Source: Sneathiella sedimenti | GTDB lineage: Bacteria; Pseudomonadota; Alphaproteobacteria; Sneathiellales; Sneathiellaceae | Reading direction: 5' to 3' | Length of the DNA: 64,000 bases | Assembly: GCF_017313765.1 (NCBI RefSeq) | Contig: NZ_JAFLNC010000005.1 | Location: 248,001-312,000, forward strand | Shown here: positions 35,223-44,167 of the stretch, in pieces | How positions within the stretch are numbered: position 1 is the first letter of the stretch | Layout of the letters: the number at the start of each line of letters is the position of its first letter | Notes under the pieces: model-generated | Told to the model about the DNA's origin: nothing | Database searches by the model: none | Seen by the model: only the letters and a program-made list of their open reading frames with translations | Position numbers and translations under genes: made by a program

Positions 35223-37157
35223 TTATTTCGAGATGGTTTTTATACCATCCTTCTCTGGCCAGTTGATTAACGAAACATCTGTTTCCGACGTACTATCAGA
35301 GGCGATGTAAGTCGTAGTGGACGGGAAGGCAAAATCGGCGCCGCGTGCGCGGACAATCTCGACGATCTTCATCAGCACTTCTTCCTGAATACGCAGGAAA
35401 TCAGGCATAGTTCCAACCGCCACATAGGCATAGATTTCAATATTAAGGGAATAGTCACCAAGCTCAACGAAGCGGACACGCAGCGGATCATCCTTTATCC
35501 GGTCATGATCCTCAAGATATTTGTGAATAGCATCTATAATCACGATCAGTTGTGCTTGCGTGGTCTCATACCTCAGTCCAATGCGGTGACGCAGATGGAA
35601 CTGGTCACGGCGACTGTAGTTGGTGATTTTTCGCTTGGCGAGGTCCGCATTCGATATGGTGATGACCGTTCGGTCAAGCGCCCTAATCCGGGTGGAGCGG
35701 ATGCCGATTGATTCGACCGTACCCGAAAGATTATCAAACTGGCAGAACTCGCCAACCCTCACCATCCGGTCCGCATACAAAATGATGCCGCCGATCAGGT
35801 TCTCGATGGTTGGCTGGGCGGCGAGTGCGATTGCCAGGCCGCCGACACCAAGACCGGCAATCACGCCATAGACCGGAATACCGATCTGCGTTGCGCCATA
35901 GCCCATGATAATCAACGCCACTGTACAGGCAAATACCCGAAACCCGGTCCGGAGCAGGCTTGCATCGATACTGCCCGTCGGAACCGAAGGGTTTCTAACG
36001 GCCGAGGAATACAGGAAATTCAACAATTGATAGGTTAGCAACGCCACGCAAGACCAGATTATAGTTGTCGTCATCGTGCTGATTCCCTGCATCAGCCCGC
36101 CGGTAATATTAATTTGGTCGTTGCAGATGTAGCGATACAGTAATGCGAGGACTATCAGGGCACCGCAGGATGTCATCTGACGAATTTGACGACGCGCTGT
36201 TACCTCTTCCTCTTCAGTCTGTTCAGACCTGCGAAGAAAAACAGCAGGCGTAAGGACAAACAGGAGTGTCAGAACGCCAAACATTAACCATTGCCAAACC
36301 GTCTGATTGTAAAATTCCTTCTGCAGCCAATCCGGTCCAGCGATGACCAGATCATACCATTTTGGGGCAACAAAGCCGCCCGGCGTATAGATATAATAAT
36401 TATAAAGATCCTCTGTCCGGTCATGTTTCAGAGGGAAGTTTTTTATCGTTTCGTAATCTTCCGGAATGCGCTCAACCGTTTCCTTTGAAAATAAATAGGC
36501 TCCCTGTTCGGCGCCCTGGTGCAGGCGTGCAATGACAATGTTTGTCCCCGGAACAGACCAATTTGAGGACAAACTCGCGACATCCGCAGCGGCAGGAAAA
36601 ATACCCACTTCATAACCCGGAATACTGGATAGTGTCGGCAATTCAATTCTATCAAATATTTCAAGAAGCTGGAGGACGACCTCTATGCGAACATGCTCGC
36701 GCGCACTTGCCGGAACGGCACTCAAATCGAAGGTCTGCGACGCTTTTTCAAGGATCGTCCGAACCATGCTGAGTCGCTGATCGTCAGCTTCACTCAAAAA
36801 CAGTGTGTCGCCCCTCGCATAATCATCGCGCACATCAAGCCAGATATTACGCGCTTCCCCCATGAGGAAGAGGAAACTCTCTATCGTGGCGCGCGGACTG
36901 GACGTGTCCGGGGGTGAGATAGGGTTTTCAAGCAGATATTGCCTTTGGAGGCGGCTTGGGTCCGGATGTATGTCCGGCACGATTCTTGGATTAACTGTCC
37001 CGTTACCATCAACTTCCTGCGCAACCGCAGAAGGCGCCACAAAACCAATGCACAGAAAACATAGCAATAACGCCATGATCAAGGTCTTTGGTCGCTGAAA
37101 TCCATTGAAGGTGAAAACCGATAGTAAGTTCGACATGCCGTCCCATACCCAATTCAT
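35223..37157 (-). CDS. MscS-family mechanosensitive ion channel with large periplasmic N-domain
   Basis: Probable osmotic safety-valve channel. The 644 residues have a signal-peptide-like segment (cleavage likely after PSAVA), a periplasmic domain of about 220 residues, then four hydrophobic segments. The MscS core follows, with the pore helix GVGGLAIALAAQPTIENLIG, the beta domain (YADRMVRVGEFCQFDNLSGT) and the C-terminal vestibule domain. The Gly/Ala-rich pore helix is intact. The long N-terminal domain sets it apart from plain MscS and resembles YbdG/YnaI-like or larger alphaproteobacterial members. The start could also be the ATG 21 bases in, which has GGGA upstream. It sits between lolD and the SOS small ORF. 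Confidence 0.87.
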   Translation of the reverse strand: MNWVWDGMSNLLSVFTFNGFQRPKTLIMALLLCFLCIGFVAPSAVAQEVDGNGTVNPRIVPDIHPDPSRLQRQYLLENPISPPDTSSPRATIESFLFLMGEARNIWLDVRDDYARGDTLFLSEADDQRLSMVRTILEKASQTFDLSAVPASAREHVRIEVVLQLLEIFDRIELPTLSSIPGYEVGIFPAAADVASLSSNWSVPGTNIVIARLHQGAEQGAYLFSKETVERIPEDYETIKNFPLKHDRTEDLYNYYIYTPGGFVAPKWYDLVIAGPDWLQKEFYNQTVWQWLMFGVLTLLFVLTPAVFLRRSEQTEEEEVTARRQIRQMTSCGALIVLALLYRYICNDQINITGGLMQGISTMTTTIIWSCVALLTYQLLNFLYSSAVRNPSVPTGSIDASLLRTGFRVFACTVALIIMGYGATQIGIPVYGVIAGLGVGGLAIALAAQPTIENLIGGIILYADRMVRVGEFCQFDNLSGTVESIGIRSTRIRALDRTVITISNADLAKRKITNYSRRDQFHLRHRIGLRYETTQAQLIVIIDAIHKYLEDHDRIKDDPLRVRFVELGDYSLNIEIYAYVAVGTMPDFLRIQEEVLMKIVEIVRARGADFAFPSTTTYIASDSTSETDVSLINWPEKDGIKTISK

Positions 37158-37204
37158 TTTAGAGTTAATGGGATATTGTCGAAACTTGCTTTAAATTATC
37201 TTAA

Positions 37205-37224
37205 GAAAATTCCTGCGCGGGAAT
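37205..37224 (-). terminator. Weak terminator-like hairpin after the MscS gene promoter region/before lolD
   Basis: Five-bp stem ATTCC (37209-37213) with GGAAT (37220-37224) and, on the minus strand, a following TTTTC. It lies in the 120-bp gap between the lolD stop (37278) and the MscS gene start (37157), so it would end the proS-lolC-lolD transcript. Short stem; low confidence. Confidence 0.35.
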
Positions 37225-37277
37225 AACAAATGGCTAACTTAGGGATAAAAAGGAAGATCACCACTAATTCGCGAAAT

Positions 37278-37958
37278 CTAGCCCACGACCAGGCTATGGT
37301 CATGAACACGCACAATGCGATCCATGCGACGGGCAAGATCGGTATTATGGGTCGCGACAAGGGCCGCAACGCCGCGATCCCGGGTCACATCGAGAAAATA
37401 CTGGAAGACCATCTCGGCCGTCTGTTCGTCAAGATTGCCTGTCGGTTCATCCGCGAGTAAAATCAACGGATTATTGGCCAGTGCCCGGGCAATGGCGACA
37501 CGTTGTTGTTCTCCCCCGGACAATTTCGCCGGACGGTGAGAAAGGCGATGTTCCAACCCCATCCGGGTCAGGAGTGCCGTTGCATGTGCCTTTGCCTTTT
37601 TCTTGGGAACACCGGAAATCAGGTTTGGCATCATGACATTTTCGAGCGCCGAAAATTCCGGGAGCAGATGATGGAACTGATAGACGAATCCGATCTTGTC
37701 GCGACGGACTTCCGTCCGTTTGTTATCTCGCGTCTTGCTGCAATCGACCCCGTCGATCAGAACCGATCCACTCGTCGGCGGCTCCAGCAGGCCCGCAATC
37801 TGTAAAAGCGTCGATTTGCCTGACCCAGATGGGCCGAGCAGCGCAACGATCTCACCGGGACGAAGCTCGAGCACCACTTTTTCAAGGACAAGGAGCTTTT
37901 CCGGGCCTTGTGCGAAGGTCCGGCCAATATTATCCAGCTTGAGGACCGGTTCACTCAT
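37278..37958 (-). CDS. lolD: Lipoprotein-releasing ABC transporter ATPase LolD
   Basis: ATPase of the LolCDE machine that extracts lipoproteins from the inner membrane for transfer to the outer membrane. The 226 residues carry Walker A GPSGSGKST (42-50), the Q-loop near VYQFHHLLPEFSALENV, signature LSGGEQQRVAIARAL, Walker B LILLADEPTGNLD and the H-loop in VATHNTDLA. I start at the ATG at 37958, which overlaps the lolC stop by 8 bases and gives the family N-terminus; a longer in-frame start is spurious. Confidence 0.96.
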   Translation of the reverse strand: MSEPVLKLDNIGRTFAQGPEKLLVLEKVVLELRPGEIVALLGPSGSGKSTLLQIAGLLEPPTSGSVLIDGVDCSKTRDNKRTEVRRDKIGFVYQFHHLLPEFSALENVMMPNLISGVPKKKAKAHATALLTRMGLEHRLSHRPAKLSGGEQQRVAIARALANNPLILLADEPTGNLDEQTAEMVFQYFLDVTRDRGVAALVATHNTDLARRMDRIVRVHDHSLVVG

Positions 37959-39195
37959 AGCGCAATGCCTCCACCGGATCGAGACGCGCGGCGCGCCAGG
38001 AGGGGTAGATCGTCGCAAGCAGCGAAATGACCAGGGCCATGATGACCACCGTTGTTACCTCTACCGGATCGATTTTCGCGGGCAGACGGGACAGGAAATA
38101 AATCTCGGCGGAGAAAAGCTCGGCCCCGGTTATCCCCTCGATAAGCCCCTTTATTTTGTCGATATTCTGGCAAAAGCCAAGGCCCAGCAAAAAGCCGAAC
38201 AGAGTGCCGACAACGCCAATACTGGCGCCTGAGATAAAGAACACGCGCATGATCATGCCGCGCGTTGCCCCCATGGTCCTGAGGATCGCGATATCCCGCC
38301 CCTTGTCCTTAACCAGCATGATCAGGCTGGAGATGATGTTGAACGCAGCGACGAGGATGATCAGGGTGAGGATCAGGAACATGACATTCCGTTCCACTTC
38401 AAGGGCGTTGAAGAAGCTTGCACGCGACTGCTGCCAGTCATAGATAAAGGCGCGAATGTTAACCGCCTGGATAACCTCGCGGCGTATTTCTAGTGCCTTG
38501 TCCGGATCGACCGCAAACACCTCAAGGGCGGTAATTCCGTCGCCAAGCCGGAAATAGTTCTGCGCTGCTTTCAGCGACATATAGATATAACCGCTGTCAT
38601 ACTCATACATGCCGGTATCGAAGAGCGCCGCAACGTCATAGGTCTTGACCCGGGGCATCGTCCCGAACGCCGTCGGGGTGCCGTTGGCCGAGATAAGCTT
38701 GACCTTGTCGCCCGCGGAAATTCCAAGGGTACGCGCAAGCCGGTAGCCGAGAATGATCGAGTTATCATTACCGAAGGTTTCAAGCGAACCCTCAATAATA
38801 TTTGTGGAGAGGACATCAAGCGACACAAGCTGGTTTGGCGATATACCACGGACAAGGGCACCACTCGCTGCCTTGCCTGACGCCATTACCTGCCCTTCGA
38901 CAATCGGCGTAACGCGGACCACATCGGGAATATCGGCCAATCGGGCGACCACACCGTCGAAATCGACGAGGGGCTCCTGTGCTGGTGCCCGTACTTCATA
39001 ATGACCGTTAAGCCCAAGAATGCGGTCGAGAAGCTCAGCACGAAAACCGTTCATCACCGACATGACGATGATCAGGGTTGCGACGCCAAGGCCGATCCCG
39101 AGAAAGGAGAAGGTCGCTATGACAGAGATAAACCCTTCCTGCCGCCGGGCGCGCAGATAGCGAAGCGCCATTGTCCATTCAAAACGGGAAAACAC
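37951..39195 (-). CDS. lolC: Lipoprotein-releasing ABC transporter permease LolC/LolE type
   Basis: Membrane subunit pairing with LolD. The 414 residues begin FSRFEWTMALRYLRARRQEG, with the first membrane helix (about 25-48), a large periplasmic domain (about 50-265, with VRGISPNQ) and three C-terminal helices (FLILTLIILVAAFNIISSL; then ISGASIGVVGTLFGF; then VVIMALVISLLATIYP) ending ARLDPVEALRYE. The start is a GTG sharing one base with the proS stop. Only one permease gene is present, as in bacteria with a LolF-type homodimer. Confidence 0.94.
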   Translation of the reverse strand: MFSRFEWTMALRYLRARRQEGFISVIATFSFLGIGLGVATLIIVMSVMNGFRAELLDRILGLNGHYEVRAPAQEPLVDFDGVVARLADIPDVVRVTPIVEGQVMASGKAASGALVRGISPNQLVSLDVLSTNIIEGSLETFGNDNSIILGYRLARTLGISAGDKVKLISANGTPTAFGTMPRVKTYDVAALFDTGMYEYDSGYIYMSLKAAQNYFRLGDGITALEVFAVDPDKALEIRREVIQAVNIRAFIYDWQQSRASFFNALEVERNVMFLILTLIILVAAFNIISSLIMLVKDKGRDIAILRTMGATRGMIMRVFFISGASIGVVGTLFGFLLGLGFCQNIDKIKGLIEGITGAELFSAEIYFLSRLPAKIDPVEVTTVVIMALVISLLATIYPSWRAARLDPVEALRYE

Positions 39196-40514
39196 TAGTT
39201 CTTGCCCGCCAACAGATCCAACGCGGCCTCAACGGAGAGTTCCTGCTTATTGCCGGAGGCGCGGTTCTTCACCTCGATAACGCCGGATTTAACGCCGCGC
39301 GGACCGATGGTTGCCTGCCAGGGAAGCCCAATCAGGTCCATATTCGCAAATTTCTCTCCGGCGCGGCCGGCCGTATCGTCATAGAGAACATCAACACCGG
39401 CACTGAGGAGCTTTCCGTAGAAATCTTCACATGCGGCATCGCAGGCCTCATCACCGCTTTTGAGATTGATCAGGCCAACCTTGAACGGTGCGACACTTTC
39501 TGGCCAGATAATGCCGTCATCGTCATGGCTCGCCTCAATTATGCCGCCCACAAGACGCGACACGCCAATACCGTAAGAGCCCATGGAAACGGTGATGTCC
39601 TTGCCTTCCGGCCCGGCAACAGATGCCCCCATGGCATTTGAATATTTTTCACCGAAATGGAAGATGTGGCCGACCTCGATCCCGCGGCGGGTAACAAGGT
39701 CCGCGTCGCTCACATCGCATTTGTCCGGATCATGCATATCATCCGCCGCCGCATAATAGCTGGTCCATTGATCGACAATTTCCTGCAGTTCCTGTGCGGT
39801 ATAGTTGTCGCGGTCCGGCGTTTTCTGCGCGAGCAGATCTTTATGGTAGAACACCTCGCTTTCACCGGTATCCGCGAGGACAATAAACTCGTGAGACAGG
39901 TCGCCGCCGATGGGACCGGTTTCCGCCCGCAAGGGAATTGCGTTCAGCCCAAGCCGCGCGAATGTCTTCAGGTAAGCTACGAACATATTGTTATAAGCCG
40001 TTTTCGCACCTTCATAATCCAGATCGAAGGAATAGGCGTCCTTCATCAGGAATTCCCGCCCCCGCATGATTCCAAACCGGGGCCGAACCTCATCACGGAA
40101 CTTCCACTGAATATGGTAGAGATTAAGCGGCAGGTTTTTGTAGCTCTTCACATGGGTCCGGAAGATATCCGTGACCTGCTCCTCATTCGTCGGACCGTAG
40201 AGCATGTCGCGTTCATGCCGGTCGGTGATGCGCAGCATTTCCTTGCCATAGTCGTCATAACGACCGGATTCCCGCCAGAGATCGGCCGGCTGTATGGTCG
40301 GCATGAGAATTTCAAGCGCTCCGGCACGATCCTGCTCTTCGCGCACGATCCGCTCGATATTTTTCAGCACCCGAAAGCCAAGCGGCAGCCAGCTATAGAT
40401 CCCGGCGGAAGATTGCTGGATCATTCCCGCGCGCAGCATCAGCCGGTGGGAAACGATTTGCGCTTCCTTCGGGTCTTCCTTCAAAGTCGGTAGAAAAAAA
40501 CGGGACAAACGCAT
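39195..40514 (-). CDS. proS: Prolyl-tRNA synthetase (short bacterial/alpha type)
   Basis: Class II synthetase charging tRNA-Pro. The 439 residues are much shorter than the about 570-residue E. coli enzyme because the editing insertion between motifs 2 and 3 is absent or minimal. Motifs seen are motif 1 around [15 protein letters not shown], motif 2 [20 protein letters not shown], and motif 3 [18 protein letters not shown], then the anticodon-binding domain ([16 protein letters not shown]). This short form is known in alphaproteobacteria, where editing can be done in trans. lolC follows with a one-base overlap. Confidence 0.97.
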   Translation of the reverse strand: MRLSRFFLPTLKEDPKEAQIVSHRLMLRAGMIQQSSAGIYSWLPLGFRVLKNIERIVREEQDRAGALEILMPTIQPADLWRESGRYDDYGKEMLRITDRHERDMLYGPTNEEQVTDIFRTHVKSYKNLPLNLYHIQWKFRDEVRPRFGIMRGREFLMKDAYSFDLDYEGAKTAYNNMFVAYLKTFARLGLNAIPLRAETGPIGGDLSHEFIVLADTGESEVFYHKDLLAQKTPDRDNYTAQELQEIVDQWTSYYAAADDMHDPDKCDVSDADLVTRRGIEVGHIFHFGEKYSNAMGASVAGPEGKDITVSMGSYGIGVSRLVGGIIEASHDDDGIIWPESVAPFKVGLINLKSGDEACDAACEDFYGKLLSAGVDVLYDDTAGRAGEKFANMDLIGLPWQATIGPRGVKSGVIEVKNRASGNKQELSVEAALDLLAGKN

Positions 40515-40594
40515 TGGGGCCTCGGCTCAATAAGACGGAGTTGATTAGATTTCAGACTTTTAACGGGATTTACAGAGATTGCAAGGCTTTCACC

Positions 40595-41002
40595 CTATTG
40601 ATACCGCTTGCGGCATTCTTTGGCGATCGCGTTCTCGGCCGGATCCGTCAGCTCCTGACCATTAAAGAAAAGCCGCCCAGACGCGATATCATATTCCACT
40701 GTTCCCACATAAACTTCTGCATTCTCAAGTTTCGGGTTGTAATTCTTCAACAAATCCTTGAACGGCAAAGATAATTCAATGAAAATCTGGTCCGGAATCT
40801 TGACCTGATTGTCATTGAGGTCGGCGGGCGCAACAGACTTTCCATGAACATCAACACCCGGCTTATAGGTTACATCCGGGTCGGCTGTATATTTCACGAT
40901 CCGTTCGCAGTCCGTGCGCGACACCTCCATCCGGACATCCTCTGCCAAAGTCAGGCCCGTGGACGCGAAGAGAAAAGCCAGACCAAGAAGACAGCGGATC
41001 AT
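40595..41002 (-). CDS. Secreted hypothetical protein
   Basis: A 135-residue protein starting with a signal peptide (MIRCLLGLAFLFASTGLTLA, cleavage probably before EDV). The mature part is about 115 residues, acidic to neutral, with two cysteines (in SRTDCERIV and AIAKECRKR) that could form a disulphide joining its ends. I recognise no named family. It lies between the DUF1467 gene and proS in a same-strand run that is conserved in layout among alphaproteobacteria, so a real gene is likely. A periplasmic location is inferred. Confidence 0.75.
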   Translation of the reverse strand: MIRCLLGLAFLFASTGLTLAEDVRMEVSRTDCERIVKYTADPDVTYKPGVDVHGKSVAPADLNDNQVKIPDQIFIELSLPFKDLLKNYNPKLENAEVYVGTVEYDIASGRLFFNGQELTDPAENAIAKECRKRYQ

Positions 41003-41014
41003 ACATTCTGTTCC

Positions 41015-41275
41015 TTAACTATTCTGGAAAAATGCCCGTAGATCAATCAGTTCCAGCTCGAAGATCGTCCAGATAATGATAAATATCAGGGTCGTGATCA
41101 CTGTCGTCATCGCAAATTTGATCCAGATTCTGGGATTGGCCGGTGCGCTTTCCACAGTTCCCGGCTCCATCTCCCCCTCTTCTTCGCTCTGAGGCCTTAC
41201 ACCCCAGGGCAGGACGGTGAACAGGACTACCATCCAGGTGATACAGAAAATAACGATGCCGCCGACAAAAGACAT
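41015..41275 (-). CDS. DUF1467 family small membrane protein
   Basis: An 86-residue protein with two membrane segments (about 5-25 and 55-77) separated by an acidic loop. It opens MSFVGGIVIFCITWMVVLFT and continues LPWGVRPQSEEEGE, which is the DUF1467 pattern. Function unknown. Genes of this family commonly sit next to methylmalonyl-CoA epimerase in alphaproteobacteria, as here (9 bp after mce). Confidence 0.85.
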   Translation of the reverse strand: MSFVGGIVIFCITWMVVLFTVLPWGVRPQSEEEGEMEPGTVESAPANPRIWIKFAMTTVITTLIFIIIWTIFELELIDLRAFFQNS

Positions 41276-41284
41276 ATGGGTGAC

Positions 41285-41689
41285 CTATACCTGTTCCAGC
41301 TCAACCAGAGTACCGCTAAAATCCTTGGGATGCAGAAAGAGAACCGGCTTCTTGTGAGCGCCGATCTTGGGCTCTCCATCCCCGAGTATACGCGCGCCCT
41401 TGGCTTTCAGCCGATCCCGCGCCGCAATGATATCCTCTACTTCATAGCAAACATGATGGATACCACCCGAGGCATTTTTCTGGAGAAAACCCTCGATCGG
41501 GGAGTCTTTCCCAAGTGGATGCAGTAATTCGATCTTCGTATTTTCAAGTTCGACAAAAACCACGGTCACGCCATTATCGGGCTCGTCCTGGGGTGGGCTT
41601 ACCTTTGCGCCGAGAGTGTCACGATAGATCGCCGCCGCTGCCTCAAGGTCCGGCACGGCAATAGCAACATGGTTCAATCGTCCAATCAT
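41285..41689 (-). CDS. mce: Methylmalonyl-CoA epimerase
   Basis: Interconverts the two methylmalonyl-CoA epimers so that propionyl-CoA can enter the TCA cycle as succinyl-CoA. The 134-residue glyoxalase/VOC-fold protein has LNHVAIAVPDLEAAAAIY, FVELENTKIELLHPLG, GGIHHVCYEVEDI and VLFLHPKDFSGTLVELEQV, which supply the expected His and Glu metal ligands. GGAAG precedes the ATG. The mutase genes are not in the window. Confidence 0.94.
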   Translation of the reverse strand: MIGRLNHVAIAVPDLEAAAAIYRDTLGAKVSPPQDEPDNGVTVVFVELENTKIELLHPLGKDSPIEGFLQKNASGGIHHVCYEVEDIIAARDRLKAKGARILGDGEPKIGAHKKPVLFLHPKDFSGTLVELEQV

Positions 41690-41702
41690 CTTTTATTCTT
41701 CC

Positions 41703-43382
41703 TTATTCTTCTTCAAACCTAATCACGTAAATATCTGTTATCGGTCGCCGGCCCGCCAGTCTCCGAAAAACCCGCCGTACCGCATTATGCGCTGTTTCCT
41801 CAACCTTGCCGTCATCCAGTTTATCTTGTTTTTTCAACTGATTATGGCTCGTCATTATTTGTTTACATAATTCTTTTTGCAGATCGGGAAACAAATTCTC
41901 ATCCAGCACACCACGCAAACGGATGATCGGGTCTTCCGTTATCTCACCCTTGTCGTTGACGATCACAACCCCGCTTATACTGCCATTATAAACAAGGCGG
42001 CGTCGGGTTGACAAAAATTCCCCGTCAAGCGGCGTCAGCCCGCCTGCATCGACAGCAAGCCGCCCCGACAGCACATCGTCAATGATCTTCGCGTCACCCG
42101 GAGCCAGTTTTAAAACATTTCCATTCGTAATTTCAATAGCCTGCTCAACGCCGAGAGACAATGCCAGTTCACAATGCGCGCGGATATGACGCGCCTCGCC
42201 ATGCACCGGGATCGCTATCTTCGGTTTCACGATCCTGTACATGTCAGTCAGTTCTTCCCGCGCTGGATGGCCCGAAACATGAACAAATTCATCGGCTTCG
42301 GTGATGACATTTACACCGGACTCGGTTAGCTGGTTATGCAGCCCGTAGAGCGACTTTTCATTTCCAGGGATCACCTTGGAAGAAAATATCACGGTATCCC
42401 CTTCCGAGAGCTCGATATGCGCATGCTCTCCGCGGGCAATGCGGGCCATGGCACCGCGCGGCTCACCCTGACTTCCCGTACACAGCAGCAGTATCTTGTC
42501 GCGCGGGATATGACCTGCATTTTTCTCATCAAGAAATGGCGGCAAGTCATTGAGGTACCCCGCCTTTTTGGCAGCACCTGTCATCCGGTGCAGCGACCTG
42601 CCGACGAGAACGACATGCCGGTCATTCCGCTCCGCCACATAGGCGATGGTCTTCAGCCGTGCGATATTGGACGCAAAGGTTGTCACGGCAATCCTGCCAG
42701 TCGGGATATCCCGCAACAGGACATCGAGACTGTCCTGCACCGCCAGCTCTGAACCGGAGACGCCTTCCTTGAATACATTCGTGGAATCACAAATCATCGC
42801 GAGCACACCAGCTTCGGACACTCTCTGCATCTTTGCGAGATTGCTGGACGGCCCCACAACCGGATCAGGATCCAGCTTCCAGTCGCCGCTATGCAGAACC
42901 CGGCCATACGGCGTGGTGATCATCAGGGCCTGCATTTCGGGAATCGAATGGGTGAGATCAACAAAATCAATATGGAAGTCACCGATAGCCATGGAACTGC
43001 CGGGCGCGATCACATTCACTTCTACCTCATCTCCGAGCCCTTCCTCCGCCAGCTTGAGCGACAGGATCTCGGCCGTGAACGGACTGGTATAAACCGGACA
43101 GCGGAACTGCGGCCAAAGCCGGGCGACGGCACCTACATGATCCTCATGGGCATGGGTGACGATTATCGCCAGCAGATCCTCGCGCCGCGCCGCAATCCAG
43201 GCCGGGTCAGGAACGATTACATCAATTCCCGGCGCGCGATCGTCGGCAAAGGAAATCCCGCAATCAATCATCAGCCACTTGCCGTCACAGCAATACAGAT
43301 TAAGGTTCATGCCAATCTCCCCGCTGCCGCCGAGGGGGAGGAAATAAAGGCCTTCCTTAAGTGTCGTATCAAGAGTGGTCAT
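41703..43382 (-). CDS. rnj: Ribonuclease J
   Basis: Metallo-beta-lactamase/beta-CASP nuclease with 5'-3' exo- and endonuclease activity on RNA, used in rRNA maturation and mRNA turnover. The 559 residues have the metal-binding HAHEDH (77-82), LHSGDWKLDPDP, ICDSTNVF, the beta-CASP domain with TTFASNIARLKTI and LCTGSQGEPRGAMARIA, VHVSGHPAREEL and IPVHGEARHI, plus a short C-terminal domain. The start is the ATG at 43382, 8 bp after the coaX stop. Confidence 0.95.
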   Translation of the reverse strand: MTTLDTTLKEGLYFLPLGGSGEIGMNLNLYCCDGKWLMIDCGISFADDRAPGIDVIVPDPAWIAARREDLLAIIVTHAHEDHVGAVARLWPQFRCPVYTSPFTAEILSLKLAEEGLGDEVEVNVIAPGSSMAIGDFHIDFVDLTHSIPEMQALMITTPYGRVLHSGDWKLDPDPVVGPSSNLAKMQRVSEAGVLAMICDSTNVFKEGVSGSELAVQDSLDVLLRDIPTGRIAVTTFASNIARLKTIAYVAERNDRHVVLVGRSLHRMTGAAKKAGYLNDLPPFLDEKNAGHIPRDKILLLCTGSQGEPRGAMARIARGEHAHIELSEGDTVIFSSKVIPGNEKSLYGLHNQLTESGVNVITEADEFVHVSGHPAREELTDMYRIVKPKIAIPVHGEARHIRAHCELALSLGVEQAIEITNGNVLKLAPGDAKIIDDVLSGRLAVDAGGLTPLDGEFLSTRRRLVYNGSISGVVIVNDKGEITEDPIIRLRGVLDENLFPDLQKELCKQIMTSHNQLKKQDKLDDGKVEETAHNAVRRVFRRLAGRRPITDIYVIRFEEE

Positions 43383-43390
43383 AAAGTCTT

Positions 43391-44158
43391 TCAGCTATTC
43401 CGGTAAAAAATTTCAACCAGCCCGATAAGGGTCAGGTCACCATTAACAATCTCGATCATGTCCGTGCCCTTGGAGAAAAGTGGCGCGAGCCCCCCAGTAG
43501 CCACTGTTTTCATGTCGGTGCCATATTCCGCGCGGATGCGGCTGACCAGCCCCTCCACCATCGCGATATATCCGCAGTAGATACCCGCCTGCATGCATTC
43601 AATGGTGTTCTTGCCAATCACCCGGCCGGGTGCCTCCACGGCAATACGGGGGAGCTTGGCCGCAGCCCGATACAGGGCATCAAGACTGAGGTTGACGCCG
43701 GGTGCAATCACGCCACCGATATAGTTCCCGTCTCCATCGACAACATCGAAGTTTGTCGCCGTTCCGAAATCTATCACAACAAGCGGGCCGCCATACAGGG
43801 AATGTGCGCCCACGGCATTAACGAGACGGTCCGCACCGGCCTCGGACGGGCGGTCGATCAGGGGTGTCATGCCAAGATTGACATTCGCCTCCCCGATCAC
43901 CAGCGGGGTCACCCCGAAATAGCGGCGGCAAAATCCCTTGATATTGAACAGCGTCTCGGGCACCACGGTAGCGACAATTGCATGTTTCACATTTTCAAGA
44001 TGCAACCCGTCGATGGCCATTGCCTGGCTCAGCCAGACGCCATATTCCTCGGCGGTGCGAGAGCCGGATGTTGATATCCGCCACTCGTTGACCAGTTCCC
44101 GGCCCTTGTATGCCGCACAGGTTATGTTGGTATTTCCGACATCGATCGCCAGTAACAT
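43391..44158 (-). CDS. coaX: Type III pantothenate kinase
   Basis: First step of coenzyme A synthesis. The CoaX type is unrelated to E. coli CoaA and insensitive to CoA feedback. The 255 residues show LLAIDVGNTNITCAAY (phosphate 1 motif), EAGADRLVNAVGAHSLY, VVIDFGTATNFDVVD (phosphate 2) and GGVIAPGVNLSLDAL, with VATGGLAPLFS late. The ATG at 44158 is preferred over an adjacent upstream TTG because AGGAGG lies five bases before it. It follows birA by 9 bp. Confidence 0.96.
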   Translation of the reverse strand: MLLAIDVGNTNITCAAYKGRELVNEWRISTSGSRTAEEYGVWLSQAMAIDGLHLENVKHAIVATVVPETLFNIKGFCRRYFGVTPLVIGEANVNLGMTPLIDRPSEAGADRLVNAVGAHSLYGGPLVVIDFGTATNFDVVDGDGNYIGGVIAPGVNLSLDALYRAAAKLPRIAVEAPGRVIGKNTIECMQAGIYCGYIAMVEGLVSRIRAEYGTDMKTVATGGLAPLFSKGTDMIEIVNGDLTLIGLVEIFYRNS

Positions 44159-44167
44159 CAAGACCTC

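Noticed and set aside
37187-37203. TTAA-N6-TTAA upstream of the MscS-type gene as a CtrA site
   Set aside because: The established CtrA motif needs a 7-base spacer; the spacing is off by one and the region is simply AT-rich.
39657-40493. 278-codon plus-strand ORF opposite proS
   Set aside because: Shadow of prolyl-tRNA synthetase coding sequence.
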